Shown: positions 35,098 through 43,636, counted from the first letter of the stretch. The stretch: DNA of 64,000 bases from Streptomyces sp. ASQP_92 (GCF_025399895.1 NZ_JAODUA010000001.1:1116001-1180000), one strand, 5' to 3'. A program made the numbers and translations. Notes: generated by a model not told the origin, from the sequence alone.

Positions 35098-35886
35098 TCA
35101 GTACTTGGGGCCTATGTGCTGGTCCATGAGGGCGACGGATGCCTTGCGGGCGACGGATATGTTGAACGGGTCGCTGCCGCGCGCGAGGGTGGTCCACTGG
35201 ACGCCCACAGAGGTGAGGGCATCACCACACAGCTTGCGGATGTCGTCCGACTTGTTCGTGAAGAAGTACCGGGGGTATTCGTAGCGCTTGCGCACCCCGC
35301 CGACGACCTTCTCCGTCCAGTTCGTGATGCGGCAGCCGTCGGAGTGGATGAGACCGCGTACGAACTCCCAGGGGTGCGCCTCGACGACGTCCTGCTGCCA
35401 GGGTTCGAGGACGATGGGACGGTCGTGCTTCTTGCCGGGTCCGTGCTGGGGAAACAGGCAGTGCAGGTGCTTCGAGTAGACCTTGATGTTGTGGCAGCCG
35501 ACCTTGCGAACTCGGCACGTGGCGTTGTCGGGGAAGACCGCGCGCATCGAGGCCTCGGCTTCGTTCTGGATACCGGGCCAGGCATCATCGAGCGTGATCA
35601 TGAGATTCGGCACCCGGTGTGCCGAGTAATGGCTGATGTGACCGTCGCCTAGGTAGAGGCCCAGCAGGTATGCATACGCCGCGAAGTCCAAAGGGCGCCC
35701 ATCGCAGCGGGGACACTTCGGATCATGGGAGCCTGGGCATTGGCCTCGTTTGGAGCGGTCAATGTGGAGCCAGTACGAGACGGTGCCGAGCGGCACGTTC
35801 AACTGGCGCGCCACATCCGCGTTCCTCTTCCCGTCCCGCAGCAGCGTGAGCGCCTTCTGTCGCACCTCTGTGCCGTGAAAGTTCAT
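35098..35886 (-). CDS. HTH plus LAGLIDADG-type protein
   Basis: 262 aa. An N-terminal helix-turn-helix (ALTLLRDGKRNADVARQLNV, TVSYWL, residues 11-40), a CxnCxxC knuckle (CPGSHDPKCPRC, 50-61) and two LAGLIDADG motifs: YLLGLYLGDG at 73-82 and FVRGLIHSDG at 175-184. Both motifs keep an acidic residue, so nuclease activity is possible. It is neither in an intron nor an intein. It lies 84 bp downstream of tRNA-Leu on the same strand. It could be a domesticated homing-endonuclease regulator, like WhiA in concept. Start 35886 fits the HTH. Confidence 0.75.
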   Translation of the reverse strand: MNFHGTEVRQKALTLLRDGKRNADVARQLNVPLGTVSYWLHIDRSKRGQCPGSHDPKCPRCDGRPLDFAAYAYLLGLYLGDGHISHYSAHRVPNLMITLDDAWPGIQNEAEASMRAVFPDNATCRVRKVGCHNIKVYSKHLHCLFPQHGPGKKHDRPIVLEPWQQDVVEAHPWEFVRGLIHSDGCRITNWTEKVVGGVRKRYEYPRYFFTNKSDDIRKLCGDALTSVGVQWTTLARGSDPFNISVARKASVALMDQHIGPKY

Positions 35887-35923
35887 GCGGCAACTCTGCG
35901 TGACGGATCGTCGCTCCGCGTAG

Positions 35924-35960
35924 CAAAAAGCGGAGATCCACGCGAACGTGAACCTCCGCT
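35924..35960 (-). terminator. Terminator of tRNA-Leu
   Basis: On the minus strand AGCGGAG and CTCCGCT pair, with an inner CACG/CGTG arm, and five T residues follow. It lies 9 bp past the tRNA and before the HTH/LAGLIDADG start, so the two genes have separate transcripts unless read-through occurs. Confidence 0.85.
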
Positions 35961-35969
35961 TAGAGGGTG

Positions 35970-36052
35970 TGCCGGGTGCGGGATTCGAACCCGCATGCCC
36001 TTTCGGACAGATGTGTTTGAGACATCCGCGTATGCCGTTCCGCCAACCCGGC
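35970..36052 (-). tRNA. tRNA-Leu (anticodon CAA)
   Basis: An 83-nt class II tRNA. Acceptor GCCGGGT pairs with ACCCGGC; the anticodon loop CTCAAAC gives CAA, reading UUG; the long variable arm is TGTCCGAAAGGGCA; the T arm GCGGGTTCGAATCCCGC is canonical. CCA is not encoded. UUG is rare in this GC-rich genome apart from the G/T-rich stretch at 36.4-41 kb. Confidence 0.96.
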
Positions 36053-36146
36053 AAGGCTGCTGGTGGGAGTGTACCCGCTCACGCGCGGCGCCAGCAGCTA
36101 GGTACCCTTCTGGGGAGCAGTATCTGCCCCGCACCGAGGAGCCCCC

Positions 36147-36800
36147 GTGACCGCCCCCGAGTCGCCCCAGCCCACCGCAGACGACGACGCGTCGCACGTC
36201 CCCCCGCTGACGACCCGTGTCGTCATCGCCGAGGACGAGGCCCTCATCCGCCTCGATCTCAAAGAGATGCTCGAAGAAGAGGGCTACGCGGTCGTGGGCG
36301 AGGCCGGTGACGGGCAGAAGGCCGTCGAGCTGGCCCGTGAGCACCGGCCGGACCTGGTGATCCTGGACGTGAAGATGCCCGTCCTGGACGGGATCTCGGC
36401 GGCGGAGTTGATCGCGAAGGAGTCGATCGCCCCCGTGCTGATGCTGACCGCGTTCAGTCAGCGGGATCTGGTGGAGCGGGCGCGGGACGCCGGTGCGATG
36501 GCCTACCTCGTCAAGCCGTTCTCGAAGAGTGATGTGGTGCCGGCGATCGAGATGGCGGTGTCGCGGTTCACGGAGTTGAAGGCGCTGGAGCGGGAGGTCG
36601 CGGACCTTTCGCAGCGTTTGGAGACGCGGAAGTTGGTGGATCGCGCGAAGTCGGTGTTGCAGACGCAGTATGGGTTGTCGGAGCCGGCGGCGTTCCGGTG
36701 GATTCAGAAGACGTCGATGGATCGGCGGATGTCGATGCAGCAGGTGGCTGAGGCGGTTATTGAGGACGCTGAGGAGAAGAAGGCGGCTAAGGGGGAGTAG
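36147..36800 (+). CDS. pdtaR: ANTAR response regulator, PdtaR-like
   Basis: 217 aa. Receiver domain with EDE at 29-31 and phosphoacceptor D74 (VILDVKMPV), then a coiled linker and an ANTAR RNA-binding domain (residues ~140-205, with LVDRAKSVLQTQYGLSEPAAF). Such regulators bind paired hairpins in mRNA to stop termination. GTG start with GAGGAGC before it. The first half uses C-ending codons, the second half G/T-ending ones (see findings). Confidence 0.93.
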   Translation: MTAPESPQPTADDDASHVPPLTTRVVIAEDEALIRLDLKEMLEEEGYAVVGEAGDGQKAVELAREHRPDLVILDVKMPVLDGISAAELIAKESIAPVLMLTAFSQRDLVERARDAGAMAYLVKPFSKSDVVPAIEMAVSRFTELKALEREVADLSQRLETRKLVDRAKSVLQTQYGLSEPAAFRWIQKTSMDRRMSMQQVAEAVIEDAEEKKAAKGE

Positions 36801-36820
36801 TTCTCTGGAGGTCGTACGAG

Positions 36821-36856
36821 AGTGGCCCGTACCCGGGGTTCCGGGTGCGGGCCACT
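36821..36856. terminator. Bidirectional terminator between pdtaR and livF
   Basis: AGTGGCCCGTACCC and GGGTGCGGGCCACT pair with one mismatch around GGGGTTCC and are followed by TTT on the plus strand. Two convergent genes end on either side, so it should serve both. Confidence 0.8.
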
Positions 36857-36873
36857 TTTGTATGGCGGGGGGT

Positions 36874-37590
36874 TCAGTCTTCGCCGAGGTAGGCCTTGCG
36901 GACGGAGTCGTCATGGAGGAGGTCTTGTCCGGTTCCGGAGAGGACGATTTTGCCGATTTCCATGACGTGGGCGTGGTCGGCGAGGGAGAGCGCGGCTTGG
37001 GCGTTCTGTTCGACGAGGAGGATGGTGGTGCCTTGGGCTTTGAGTTCGCTGATGGTGGCCATGATTTTCTGCATCATGATGGGGGAGAGGCCCATGGAGG
37101 GTTCGTCCAGCATCAGCAGTTTTGGTTGGGACATCAGTGCGCGGCCCATGGCGAGCATTTGTTGTTCGCCGCCGGAGAGGGTGCCGGCGGCTTGTTTGCG
37201 GCGTTCCCCGAGGATGGGGAAGAGGTCGTAGGCGCGTTGGATGTCTTTTTCGATGCCTGTTTTGTCGTCGCGGAGGTAGGCGCCGAGGCGGAGGTTGTCC
37301 TCGATGGTCATGCGGGGGAAGATGTGGCGGCCTTCGGGGGAGTGGGCCATTCCGAGGGCGACGATTTTGTGTGCGGGGACGTTTTTGAGGGGTTTGCCGT
37401 CGAAGGTGATGGTTCCGGCGAGGGGTTCGAGGAGGCCGGAGAGGGTGCGCAGGGTGGTGGTTTTTCCGGCGCCGTTGGTGCCGATGAGGGTGACGACTTG
37501 TCCTGCTTCGACGCTGAAGGAGATGCCTTTGACGGCTTCGATTTTGCCGTAGGCGACCCGGAGGTCCTCGACTTCGAGGAGTGCGGTCAC
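36874..37590 (-). CDS. livF: Branched-chain amino-acid ABC transporter, ATPase LivF
   Basis: 238 aa. Walker A GTNGAGKT, signature LSGGEQQMLAMGRAL, Walker B LLMLDEPSMGLSP. It powers uptake together with LivG. Last gene of the livHMGF operon, overlapping livG by ATGA. Confidence 0.95.
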   Translation of the reverse strand: MTALLEVEDLRVAYGKIEAVKGISFSVEAGQVVTLIGTNGAGKTTTLRTLSGLLEPLAGTITFDGKPLKNVPAHKIVALGMAHSPEGRHIFPRMTIEDNLRLGAYLRDDKTGIEKDIQRAYDLFPILGERRKQAAGTLSGGEQQMLAMGRALMSQPKLLMLDEPSMGLSPIMMQKIMATISELKAQGTTILLVEQNAQAALSLADHAHVMEIGKIVLSGTGQDLLHDDSVRKAYLGED

Positions 37591-38456
37591 GGGGTGTCTC
37601 CTTCGGTGCTGGTGGTGCTCTGCGCCGTTTCGGCGGCTTCTACTTCGGCGAGTTCCTCTTCTCCGGGTGCGCCTTCGAAGGGGGTGCCGAGGTAGGCGGC
37701 GATGACGCGTTCGTCTGCTTGGACGATGTCGGGGGTGCCTTCGACGAGTTTTTCGCCTTGGACGAGGACGGAGACGCGGTCGCAGAGGTTCATGATGAAG
37801 CGCATGTCGTGCTCGATGACGAGGACGGCGATGCCTTGGTCGCGGATGGCGAAGATGAGTTCTTCGGCGGCGCGGGTTTCTTGGGGGTTCATGCCTGCGG
37901 TGGGCTCGTCGAGGAGGAGGAGTCCGGGTTCGCTGGCGAGTGCGCGGGCGATTTCGAGCTTGCGTTGTTCGCCGTAGGGGAGGTTGCGGGAGAGGTGGTC
38001 CGCTTTTGCGGCGAGGCCGGTGAACTCGAGGAGTTCCATGGCTCGTTCGCGGGATGCGTTTTCTGCTTTTTTGAATCCGGGGAGGCGCAGGAGTGCGGAC
38101 CAGAGGCCTTCTTTGGTGCGGGTGTGGCGGCCGACGAGGACGTTTTCCAGGACGGTCATGTTGGGGAAGAGGCGGATGTTCTGGAAGGTGCGGGCGACGC
38201 CGGCTTGGGTGACGAGGTGGGGTTTGGGGGGAAGGACGGTGTCCTTGTAGGTCACTTTTCCTTCGGTGGGGACGTACAGGCCGGTGAGGCAGTTGAAGAA
38301 GGTGGTTTTGCCTGCGCCGTTGGGTCCGATGAGGCCGACGATTTCGCCGCTGTTGACGGTGAGGTCGACGTTGCGTACGGCGGTGAGGCCGCCGAAGCGC
38401 ATGGTGACGCCGCTGGCGTGGAGGACGGTGTTGGTCGTGGTGGTCATGCTGGTCAC
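37587..38456 (-). CDS. livG: Branched-chain amino-acid ABC transporter, ATPase LivG
   Basis: 289 aa from GTG 38456, which overlaps the livM stop (GTGA); ATG 38447 is an alternative. Walker A GPNGAGKTT, signature NLPYGEQRKLEIARAL, Walker B LLLLDEPTAGMNP. The C-terminal tail is acidic (EGAPGEEELAEVEAAE). Forms the ATPase heterodimer with LivF. Confidence 0.95.
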   Translation of the reverse strand: MTSMTTTTNTVLHASGVTMRFGGLTAVRNVDLTVNSGEIVGLIGPNGAGKTTFFNCLTGLYVPTEGKVTYKDTVLPPKPHLVTQAGVARTFQNIRLFPNMTVLENVLVGRHTRTKEGLWSALLRLPGFKKAENASRERAMELLEFTGLAAKADHLSRNLPYGEQRKLEIARALASEPGLLLLDEPTAGMNPQETRAAEELIFAIRDQGIAVLVIEHDMRFIMNLCDRVSVLVQGEKLVEGTPDIVQADERVIAAYLGTPFEGAPGEEELAEVEAAETAQSTTSTEGDTP

Positions 38457-40252
38457 GCCCCCGCCTTGGTGACGCCGACGGGTGTGTCGGTGAGGCTTGT
38501 TTCGGGTGTGTCGAGTTGGCCGGTTTCGTGGAATTCGAGCTTTTTCCTGCGGTCGGCGATGATGCCTTCGGGGCGCAGGCGCATGAGGACGATGAGGGCT
38601 ATTCCGAAGAGGAGCAGCTGGTAGTCCTGCATGAATTGGAGTTTGGCCGGGATGAGGTAGAGCAGGGATGCGCCGATGAGGGGTCCGCTCATGGTTCCCA
38701 TGCCGCCGAGGATGACGGCGGCGAGGAGGAAGGCGGAGTTGGGGGGTACGGAGCCGGCGAATTGGTACTGCTCGGGGGTGACGGTGCTGGTGAGGTGGCC
38801 TTGTACGGTGCCGGCGAGTCCGGCGAGGGTGGCGCCGAGTGCGAAGGCGATGAGTTTGACGCGGAAGCCGTTGATGCCCATGGCGGTGGCGGCGGTTTCG
38901 TCTTCGCGGATGGCGACCCAGGCGCGGCCGATGCGGGAGTCGGCGCTGCGTCGGAAGACGGTGACGACGATGAGGGTGATGACGAGCATCAGCAGGTAGT
39001 AGTTGCCGGGTTTGCCGAGGGTGAAGCCGGCGACGTCGTGGCTGGTGCCGAGGTCGTATCCGAAGATGGTGATGTCGGGGATGGCGGGGATGCCTCGGGA
39101 GCCGTTGGTGACGTTGGGTCCGCTGTTCCCGTTGAGGTTGTTCATGGTGATGCGGAAGATTTCGCCGAAGCCGAGGGTGACGATGGCGAGGTAGTCGCCG
39201 CGTAGGCGCAGGGTGGGGGCGCCGATGAGGACGCCGAAGATGAGGGATGCGCCGGCGCCGACGAGGATGGCGGCCCAGAAGGGGAAGTGGACGCCGAGGC
39301 TGGATTGGCTTGCGCCGGAGACGAGGGCTGCGGCGTAGGCGCCGACGCCGAGGAAGGCGACGTAGCCGAGGTCGAGGAGGCCGGCGAGGCCGACGACGAC
39401 GTTGAGGCCGAGGGCGACGGTGGCGAAGATGAGGATGTTGGCGCCGATGAGGGCGTATTCGTCGCTGGATTGTGTGAAGGGGAAGCAGATCGCGGCGACG
39501 AAGGCGGCGCTGAGGGTGACGGTGCGGTGTTGTGCGGTGAGTGCGGAGAGGCGGGCGATGAGGCCTGCTTGGGTGAGGGCGGCGAACGTGAACGCGGCGG
39601 TGATGAGGAAGCCGATGAACAGTTCGGTGTATTCGGTGTCGATGCCGTAGGCGAAGGCGTAGAGGCCGATGGCGAAGGCGGCGACGATGATGAGGATGCC
39701 GGCCCAGTCGGGGAGGGGTTGGGCGGGGCGGGGGCTGGGGGCGGCGAGGGTGTGGCGCAGGCGTTGCCAGGGGTTGTCGCCGGTGGTGTCGGTGCCGGGT
39801 GTGTCGCCGGGGAGGGCGAAGGCGCCGATGGTGGTGATGAGGGCGCCGGTGCCGGTGATCCAGGCGCCGGGTTCGAGGTTGACGACGCCGCCGAGTTCTT
39901 GGGAGATGGCGCCGAGGGTGTAGCCGGTGGTGCCGAGGGTGGCGAGGGCGAGGAGGCGGAGGGGGGCGTGGGCGGCGGCGGGGGTGAGCCAGCGCAGTCC
40001 TGGGATGCCGTAGGTGGAGAGGGCGAAGAGGAGGGTGAGGGCTGCGGTGGTGAGGGTGAGGAGTTGGAGGCCGCCGGGGTAGCCGTCGACGGTGAGGTCG
40101 CCGGGGAAGTCGCTGGTCCAGGTCCATGCCAGGAAGGTGCCGATGAGGGCGATGGCGGCGCCGGCGGTGGTGGTGTGCCGGGCGAGGGTGGTGGGCAGCG
40201 GGATGAGGGGGGTGGCGCTGTCGGTGTGGGTGGTGTTGGTCATGGTGTTCAC
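38453..40252 (-). CDS. livM: Branched-chain amino-acid ABC transporter, permease LivM, long form
   Basis: About 599 aa from GTG 40252 (GTGA overlap with livH). The LivM permease domain occupies roughly residues 265-570, with VVVGLAGLLDLGYVAFLGVGA and LRLRGDYLAIVTLGFGEI. The first ~240 residues form an extension with several extra hydrophobic segments not found in short LivM proteins of about 320-425 aa. Its function is unknown; it may add membrane helices or be a lineage-specific scaffold. Confidence 0.92.
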   Translation of the reverse strand: MNTMTNTTHTDSATPLIPLPTTLARHTTTAGAAIALIGTFLAWTWTSDFPGDLTVDGYPGGLQLLTLTTAALTLLFALSTYGIPGLRWLTPAAAHAPLRLLALATLGTTGYTLGAISQELGGVVNLEPGAWITGTGALITTIGAFALPGDTPGTDTTGDNPWQRLRHTLAAPSPRPAQPLPDWAGILIIVAAFAIGLYAFAYGIDTEYTELFIGFLITAAFTFAALTQAGLIARLSALTAQHRTVTLSAAFVAAICFPFTQSSDEYALIGANILIFATVALGLNVVVGLAGLLDLGYVAFLGVGAYAAALVSGASQSSLGVHFPFWAAILVGAGASLIFGVLIGAPTLRLRGDYLAIVTLGFGEIFRITMNNLNGNSGPNVTNGSRGIPAIPDITIFGYDLGTSHDVAGFTLGKPGNYYLLMLVITLIVVTVFRRSADSRIGRAWVAIREDETAATAMGINGFRVKLIAFALGATLAGLAGTVQGHLTSTVTPEQYQFAGSVPPNSAFLLAAVILGGMGTMSGPLIGASLLYLIPAKLQFMQDYQLLLFGIALIVLMRLRPEGIIADRRKKLEFHETGQLDTPETSLTDTPVGVTKAGA

Positions 40253-41178
40253 GCCCTGTCCGCGACGCGTTCGCCGAGCAGGCCTTGGGGTCGTACGAGG
40301 AGGACGACGATGAGGAGCACGAAGGCCCATACGTCCTTCCAGGCGCCGCCGCCGAAGAGTTCCATGCTGGGGATGTTGCCGATGTAGCCGACGGCGAGGG
40401 ATTCGGCGAGGCCGAGGACGATGCCGCCGAGCATGGCTCCGTAGATGTTGCCGATGCCGCCGAGTACGGCTGCGGTGAAGGCTTTGAGGCCCATGATGAA
40501 GCCCATGCGGAAGCCGACTTGGCCGTTGTGGAGGCCGTAGCCGACGGCTGCGACGGCTGCGAACGCGGCGCCGATGGCGAAGGCCATGACGATGATGCGG
40601 TCGGTGTTGATGCCCATGAGTTTGGCGGTGTCGGGGTCTTGGGCGGTGGCTTGCATGCCGCGGCCGGTGCGGGTTTTGGTGACGTAGAACCCGAGGGCGA
40701 TCATGCAGACGGGGGCGGCGATGAGGATGAAGAGGTCGCCGCGTTGGATGTTGGCGCCGAGGAAGTGGAAGGGGCCGCCGTCGAACTGGGGGAAGGAGCG
40801 GTCCTTCTTGGCGTCGGGGTACCACTTCCAGACGGCTTGCTGGAGTGCGAGGGAGAGGCCGATCGCGGTGATGAGGGGGGCCAGGCGGGGCGCGTTGCGC
40901 AGGGGCCGGTAGGCGAAGCGTTCGGCCGCGGTGGCGACGATGACGGAGATGACGACTCCGCCGATGATCATGAGGGGGATGGCGGCGAGGAGGGAGAATC
41001 CTGCCGGGAGTGCGAGGAAGACGGTGAGAGCCCCGAAGCCCCCGACCATGAATATCTCGCCGTGGGCGAAGTTGATGAGCTGGACAATGCCGTAGACCAT
41101 CGTGTAGCCGATCGCGATCAGTCCGTACATCGCGCCGAGGATGAGTCCATTGGCCAGCTGTTGCGGCAGTTCGTGCAC
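40249..41178 (-). CDS. livH: Branched-chain amino-acid ABC transporter, permease LivH
   Basis: 309 aa, multi-spanning permease. LANGLILGAMYGLIAIGYTM at the start and INFAHGEIFMVGGF are family signatures; GFNMGLKAFTAAVLGGIGN-like residues lie near the C-terminal half. First gene of the permease/ATPase operon, separated from livJ by 95 bp that hold a strong stem-loop. Confidence 0.94.
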   Translation of the reverse strand: MHELPQQLANGLILGAMYGLIAIGYTMVYGIVQLINFAHGEIFMVGGFGALTVFLALPAGFSLLAAIPLMIIGGVVISVIVATAAERFAYRPLRNAPRLAPLITAIGLSLALQQAVWKWYPDAKKDRSFPQFDGGPFHFLGANIQRGDLFILIAAPVCMIALGFYVTKTRTGRGMQATAQDPDTAKLMGINTDRIIVMAFAIGAAFAAVAAVGYGLHNGQVGFRMGFIMGLKAFTAAVLGGIGNIYGAMLGGIVLGLAESLAVGYIGNIPSMELFGGGAWKDVWAFVLLIVVLLVRPQGLLGERVADRA

Positions 41179-41210
41179 CGCGGGGCCTCCGTGAAGTGAT
41201 CGGATATGGC

Positions 41211-41251
41211 GCCGCGCGGGAGCGCTGGTGGCGCTCCCGCGCGGCTTTTTT
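41211..41251. terminator. Stem-loop between livJ and livH (attenuator or terminator)
   Basis: GCCGCGCGGGAGCGC and GCGCTCCCGCGCGGC form a perfect 15-bp stem with a TGGTG loop. TTTTTT follows on the plus strand only. In the direction of the liv genes the hairpin is complete but lacks a T run, so it probably reduces read-through and keeps livJ mRNA in excess over livHMGF. Confidence 0.8.
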
Positions 41252-41273
41252 GTGCGTGGGCGGGATGCGCCGG

Positions 41274-42503
41274 TTACGGCTTGTAGGCCTCGCTGAGCTC
41301 GGGCTTCCAGGCGCCGTCGGTGACCTTGTAGGCGGTCATCATGGTGTTGGTGGTGTCGCCGTACTGGTCGTAGGAGACGGGGCCGGTGACGCCGTCGAAC
41401 TTGACCTTGCCGACGGCGTCGAGGACCTTGGCGCGCAGGTCGCTGGTGGGGAGCTTGCCGTCGTTGGCGGCGACGACTGCCTTGACGGCCTCGATGATCG
41501 ACCAGGCGGCGTCGTAGGTGCCGCCCCCGTAGGCCTCGTAGGCGTCCTTGAATCCGGCGGCCTTGTAGTTGGCGATGAAGTTCTTGGCGGAGTCGAGCTG
41601 CTCGACGGGCTTGCCGACGGAGGTGGCGAGGTCGCCGGCGGCCTTCTTGTTGAGCTTGATGAAGTCGGCGCTGTAGATGCCGTCGCCGCCCATGAGCGGG
41701 ATGTTGGTGCCGCTGTCCTTGAGCTGCTGGCTCAGGGGGCCGGCGGCGGGGTATTCGCCGCCGTAGTAGAGGGCCTTGGCTCCGGTGTTCTTCACCTTGG
41801 CGACGATGGCGTTGAAGTCGCGGTCGTCGGGGTTGATGTGGTCGGAGCCGACGATCTTGCCGCCGAGCTTGGTGAAGGTGTCCTTGAAGGACGCGGCGAG
41901 GCCGGCGCCGTAGGTCTTCTGGTCGTCGATGAGGTAGACCGAGTCGAGCTTGGCGGTGTTGAACAGGTACTTGGCGGCGAAGGCGCCCTGGACCTGGTCG
42001 GTGGTGGCGGTGCGGAAGAAGGTCTTGTAGGGGCGCTTCTTCTCGCCGGATTTCCAGCCGTCGCCCTGGGTGAGTTCGGTGCCCGTGTTGGAGGGGGATA
42101 TCTGGGCGAGGCCGGCGTCGTTGAGGGGTTTCTGCATGGACTGCGAGACGCTGGAGTTCAGGGGTCCGACGACGCCTACGACGCTCTTGTCGCCGATGAA
42201 CTTGGTGGCGTTCTGCTGGCCGACGGAGGGCTGGGCCTGGTCGTCGAGCGGCTGGGTCTTGAACTCGACGCCGGGGACGAGGTTCTGCTTGTTCGCCGTC
42301 TGGGCGGCGAGGTCGGCGGAGTTCTTGATGCCGAGGCCGAGGGCGGACAGGTCACCCGTGAGGGGTGCGTCGACGCCTATGACGACGGTCTGCTTCTTGC
42401 CGCTGCTGTCGTCGCCGCCTTTGTCGCGCGAGCCGCAGGCGGTGAGTGTGAGTGCGCCTGTGGTGAGCACTGTGGTGAGGATGAGCAAGGAACGGTGTCG
42501 CAC
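41274..42503 (-). CDS. livJ: Branched-chain amino-acid binding lipoprotein LivJ
   Basis: 409 aa. Lipoprotein signal with lipobox LTAC (C23), so it is anchored outside the membrane. The mature part is a periplasmic-binding fold: VVIGVDAPLTGDLSALG, VGVVGPLNSSVSQS, TYDAAWSIIEAVKA. It captures Leu/Ile/Val (or related amino acids) for the LivHMGF transporter. GTG at 42503 follows AGGGAAAGGA. Confidence 0.95.
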   Translation of the reverse strand: MRHRSLLILTTVLTTGALTLTACGSRDKGGDDSSGKKQTVVIGVDAPLTGDLSALGLGIKNSADLAAQTANKQNLVPGVEFKTQPLDDQAQPSVGQQNATKFIGDKSVVGVVGPLNSSVSQSMQKPLNDAGLAQISPSNTGTELTQGDGWKSGEKKRPYKTFFRTATTDQVQGAFAAKYLFNTAKLDSVYLIDDQKTYGAGLAASFKDTFTKLGGKIVGSDHINPDDRDFNAIVAKVKNTGAKALYYGGEYPAAGPLSQQLKDSGTNIPLMGGDGIYSADFIKLNKKAAGDLATSVGKPVEQLDSAKNFIANYKAAGFKDAYEAYGGGTYDAAWSIIEAVKAVVAANDGKLPTSDLRAKVLDAVGKVKFDGVTGPVSYDQYGDTTNTMMTAYKVTDGAWKPELSEAYKP

Positions 42504-42681
42504 GATGGGTCCTTTCCCTGGCGCGGCCTCCTCGTGGCGAGGTGCCGTGTCGGTCGCCGGGCCGTACTGGGTGGTAAGGGCCGTGCAGTAGTCGCACCCG
42601 GCGGCGCGGTGACTGGCCGTGACTCTAAGCGCAGCTGAGGGGGGTGGGGAGCGGCCGGGACAGGATGTGACTTTCTTGTTA

Positions 42682-42705
42682 TGCCAAGGCCAAACCTTGA
42701 TGGCA
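42682..42705. promoter_or_regulatory. Inverted repeat in the livJ upstream region
   Basis: TGCCAAGG and CCTTGATGGCA form an interrupted dyad (TGCCA...TGGCA) 179 bp upstream of livJ. It is the only ordered element seen in the 395-bp gap 42504-42898, which is otherwise unremarkable and less GC-rich near 42670-42750. A regulator site is possible; none is known. Confidence 0.35.
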
Positions 42706-42898
42706 CAGGGCGGACAATTTGTACATTTCGGGGCGTGGGGATTTCTCGCATGATGAGAACGCCCAGTTCCGCTAAGGGGCTTGAGGGGATCATGGTGCTG
42801 ACAGGCCACCCTGCGTCCGGAACCCGGTCGGTGGCCGGGCGGGTGTGCTCCGGTGGCCGGTTCTCGATCTTGACCCCCGCCATGATCGTTACGCTGTG

Positions 42899-43351
42899 TT
42901 ACGGCGAGCCGGATGGCTGGGGCTGCTTCGTCTGCGCCCAAGGGTCGGTCGTCGGCGTCCCGTTGCGATAGCGCTCCTCACAACCCTGCCGCGCCTCCTG
43001 CTCGATGACGCGGTCGCCGGCCGCCGCTCCGTGGGCCGCGCGCTCCTTGCGTGCCGCGGCCAGCGCGGTCAGAAGGATCGCGTTCTGCCCGTCGGACAGG
43101 CCCTTCTCCTGATAGTCCAGACCCGAGCCCTGCCCCTGGTCCAGCTCCTGCTCCGCCCAGTACGTGACCAGATGGACGCACAGCTCCGCCGGTGAAGTGA
43201 CATGCGGTGAGGGCGAGTTGGCGACCGTGACGGTCGTCGAAGGGGTGCTGTGCGAGGAAGGCCCGGTGGTCGAGCAGCCCGCCAGGGCGGCCGAGGCGGC
43301 GAGCGCGCCCAGCAGTGTCCACCGTGCCCGGGGCCGCGCTCGGGGTGTCAT
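42899..43351 (-). CDS. Putative lipoprotein
   Basis: 150 aa. Signal with lipobox LAGC near residue 25, a Ser/Thr/Pro linker, then a polar domain with two cysteines (LCVHL and GCEERY) that could pair. AEQELDQGQGSGLDYQEKGLSDGQ is a recognisable but unnamed segment. I do not recognise a functional family. Divergent from nothing; it ends 395 bp before livJ on the same strand. Confidence 0.72.
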   Translation of the reverse strand: MTPRARPRARWTLLGALAASAALAGCSTTGPSSHSTPSTTVTVANSPSPHVTSPAELCVHLVTYWAEQELDQGQGSGLDYQEKGLSDGQNAILLTALAAARKERAAHGAAAGDRVIEQEARQGCEERYRNGTPTTDPWAQTKQPQPSGSP

Positions 43352-43476
43352 GACACGACGTTAGAGCCCGGCCGGGGAGGTGACAATGGCCGGTGAGTCC
43401 TCGACTCACCGGCCGTCATCGACTCAACTCACCCCGTACGTACCGGAGTTGGGCGCTCCGTGCGGGATGGGCGCTA

Positions 43477-43636
43477 CGGTGCCGCATCGCGGCGGGTGAT
43501 CCCGTGCCGCGTGCGCGCGTGCGCGCGTGCGCGCGTGATCCGGGGCCACCTCGCGCGGATGATCCGGTGCCGCGCCGAACCGTACGGTGCCGCGCGCCGG
43601 ACGGTGCGGTGCCGCGCTCATCGGTACGGTGCCGCG
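43477..43636. repeat. Dispersed CGGTGCCGC repeats
   Basis: CGGTGCCGC occurs near 43477, 43565, 43585, 43608 and 43627, the last four about 20 bp apart and mostly extended to CGGTGCCGCGC. No gene is seen in this gap (43352-43654). Confidence 0.65.
43508..43537. repeat. Alternating purine-pyrimidine tract (three GTGCGCGC units)
   Basis: 30 bp of strictly alternating CG/TG steps, with GTGCGCGC repeated three times from 43511. It is the sort of sequence that adopts Z-DNA under negative supercoiling. It lies in the 303-bp gap downstream of the thioesterase gene. Confidence 0.8.

Noticed and set aside
35970..36052. Intron in tRNA-Leu housing the LAGLIDADG gene
   Set aside because: The tRNA is continuous and the protein gene lies outside it.
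35900..36420. Replication origin at the skew flip
   Set aside because: No dnaA, dnaN or DnaA-box cluster is seen; the skew change alone does not support an origin.
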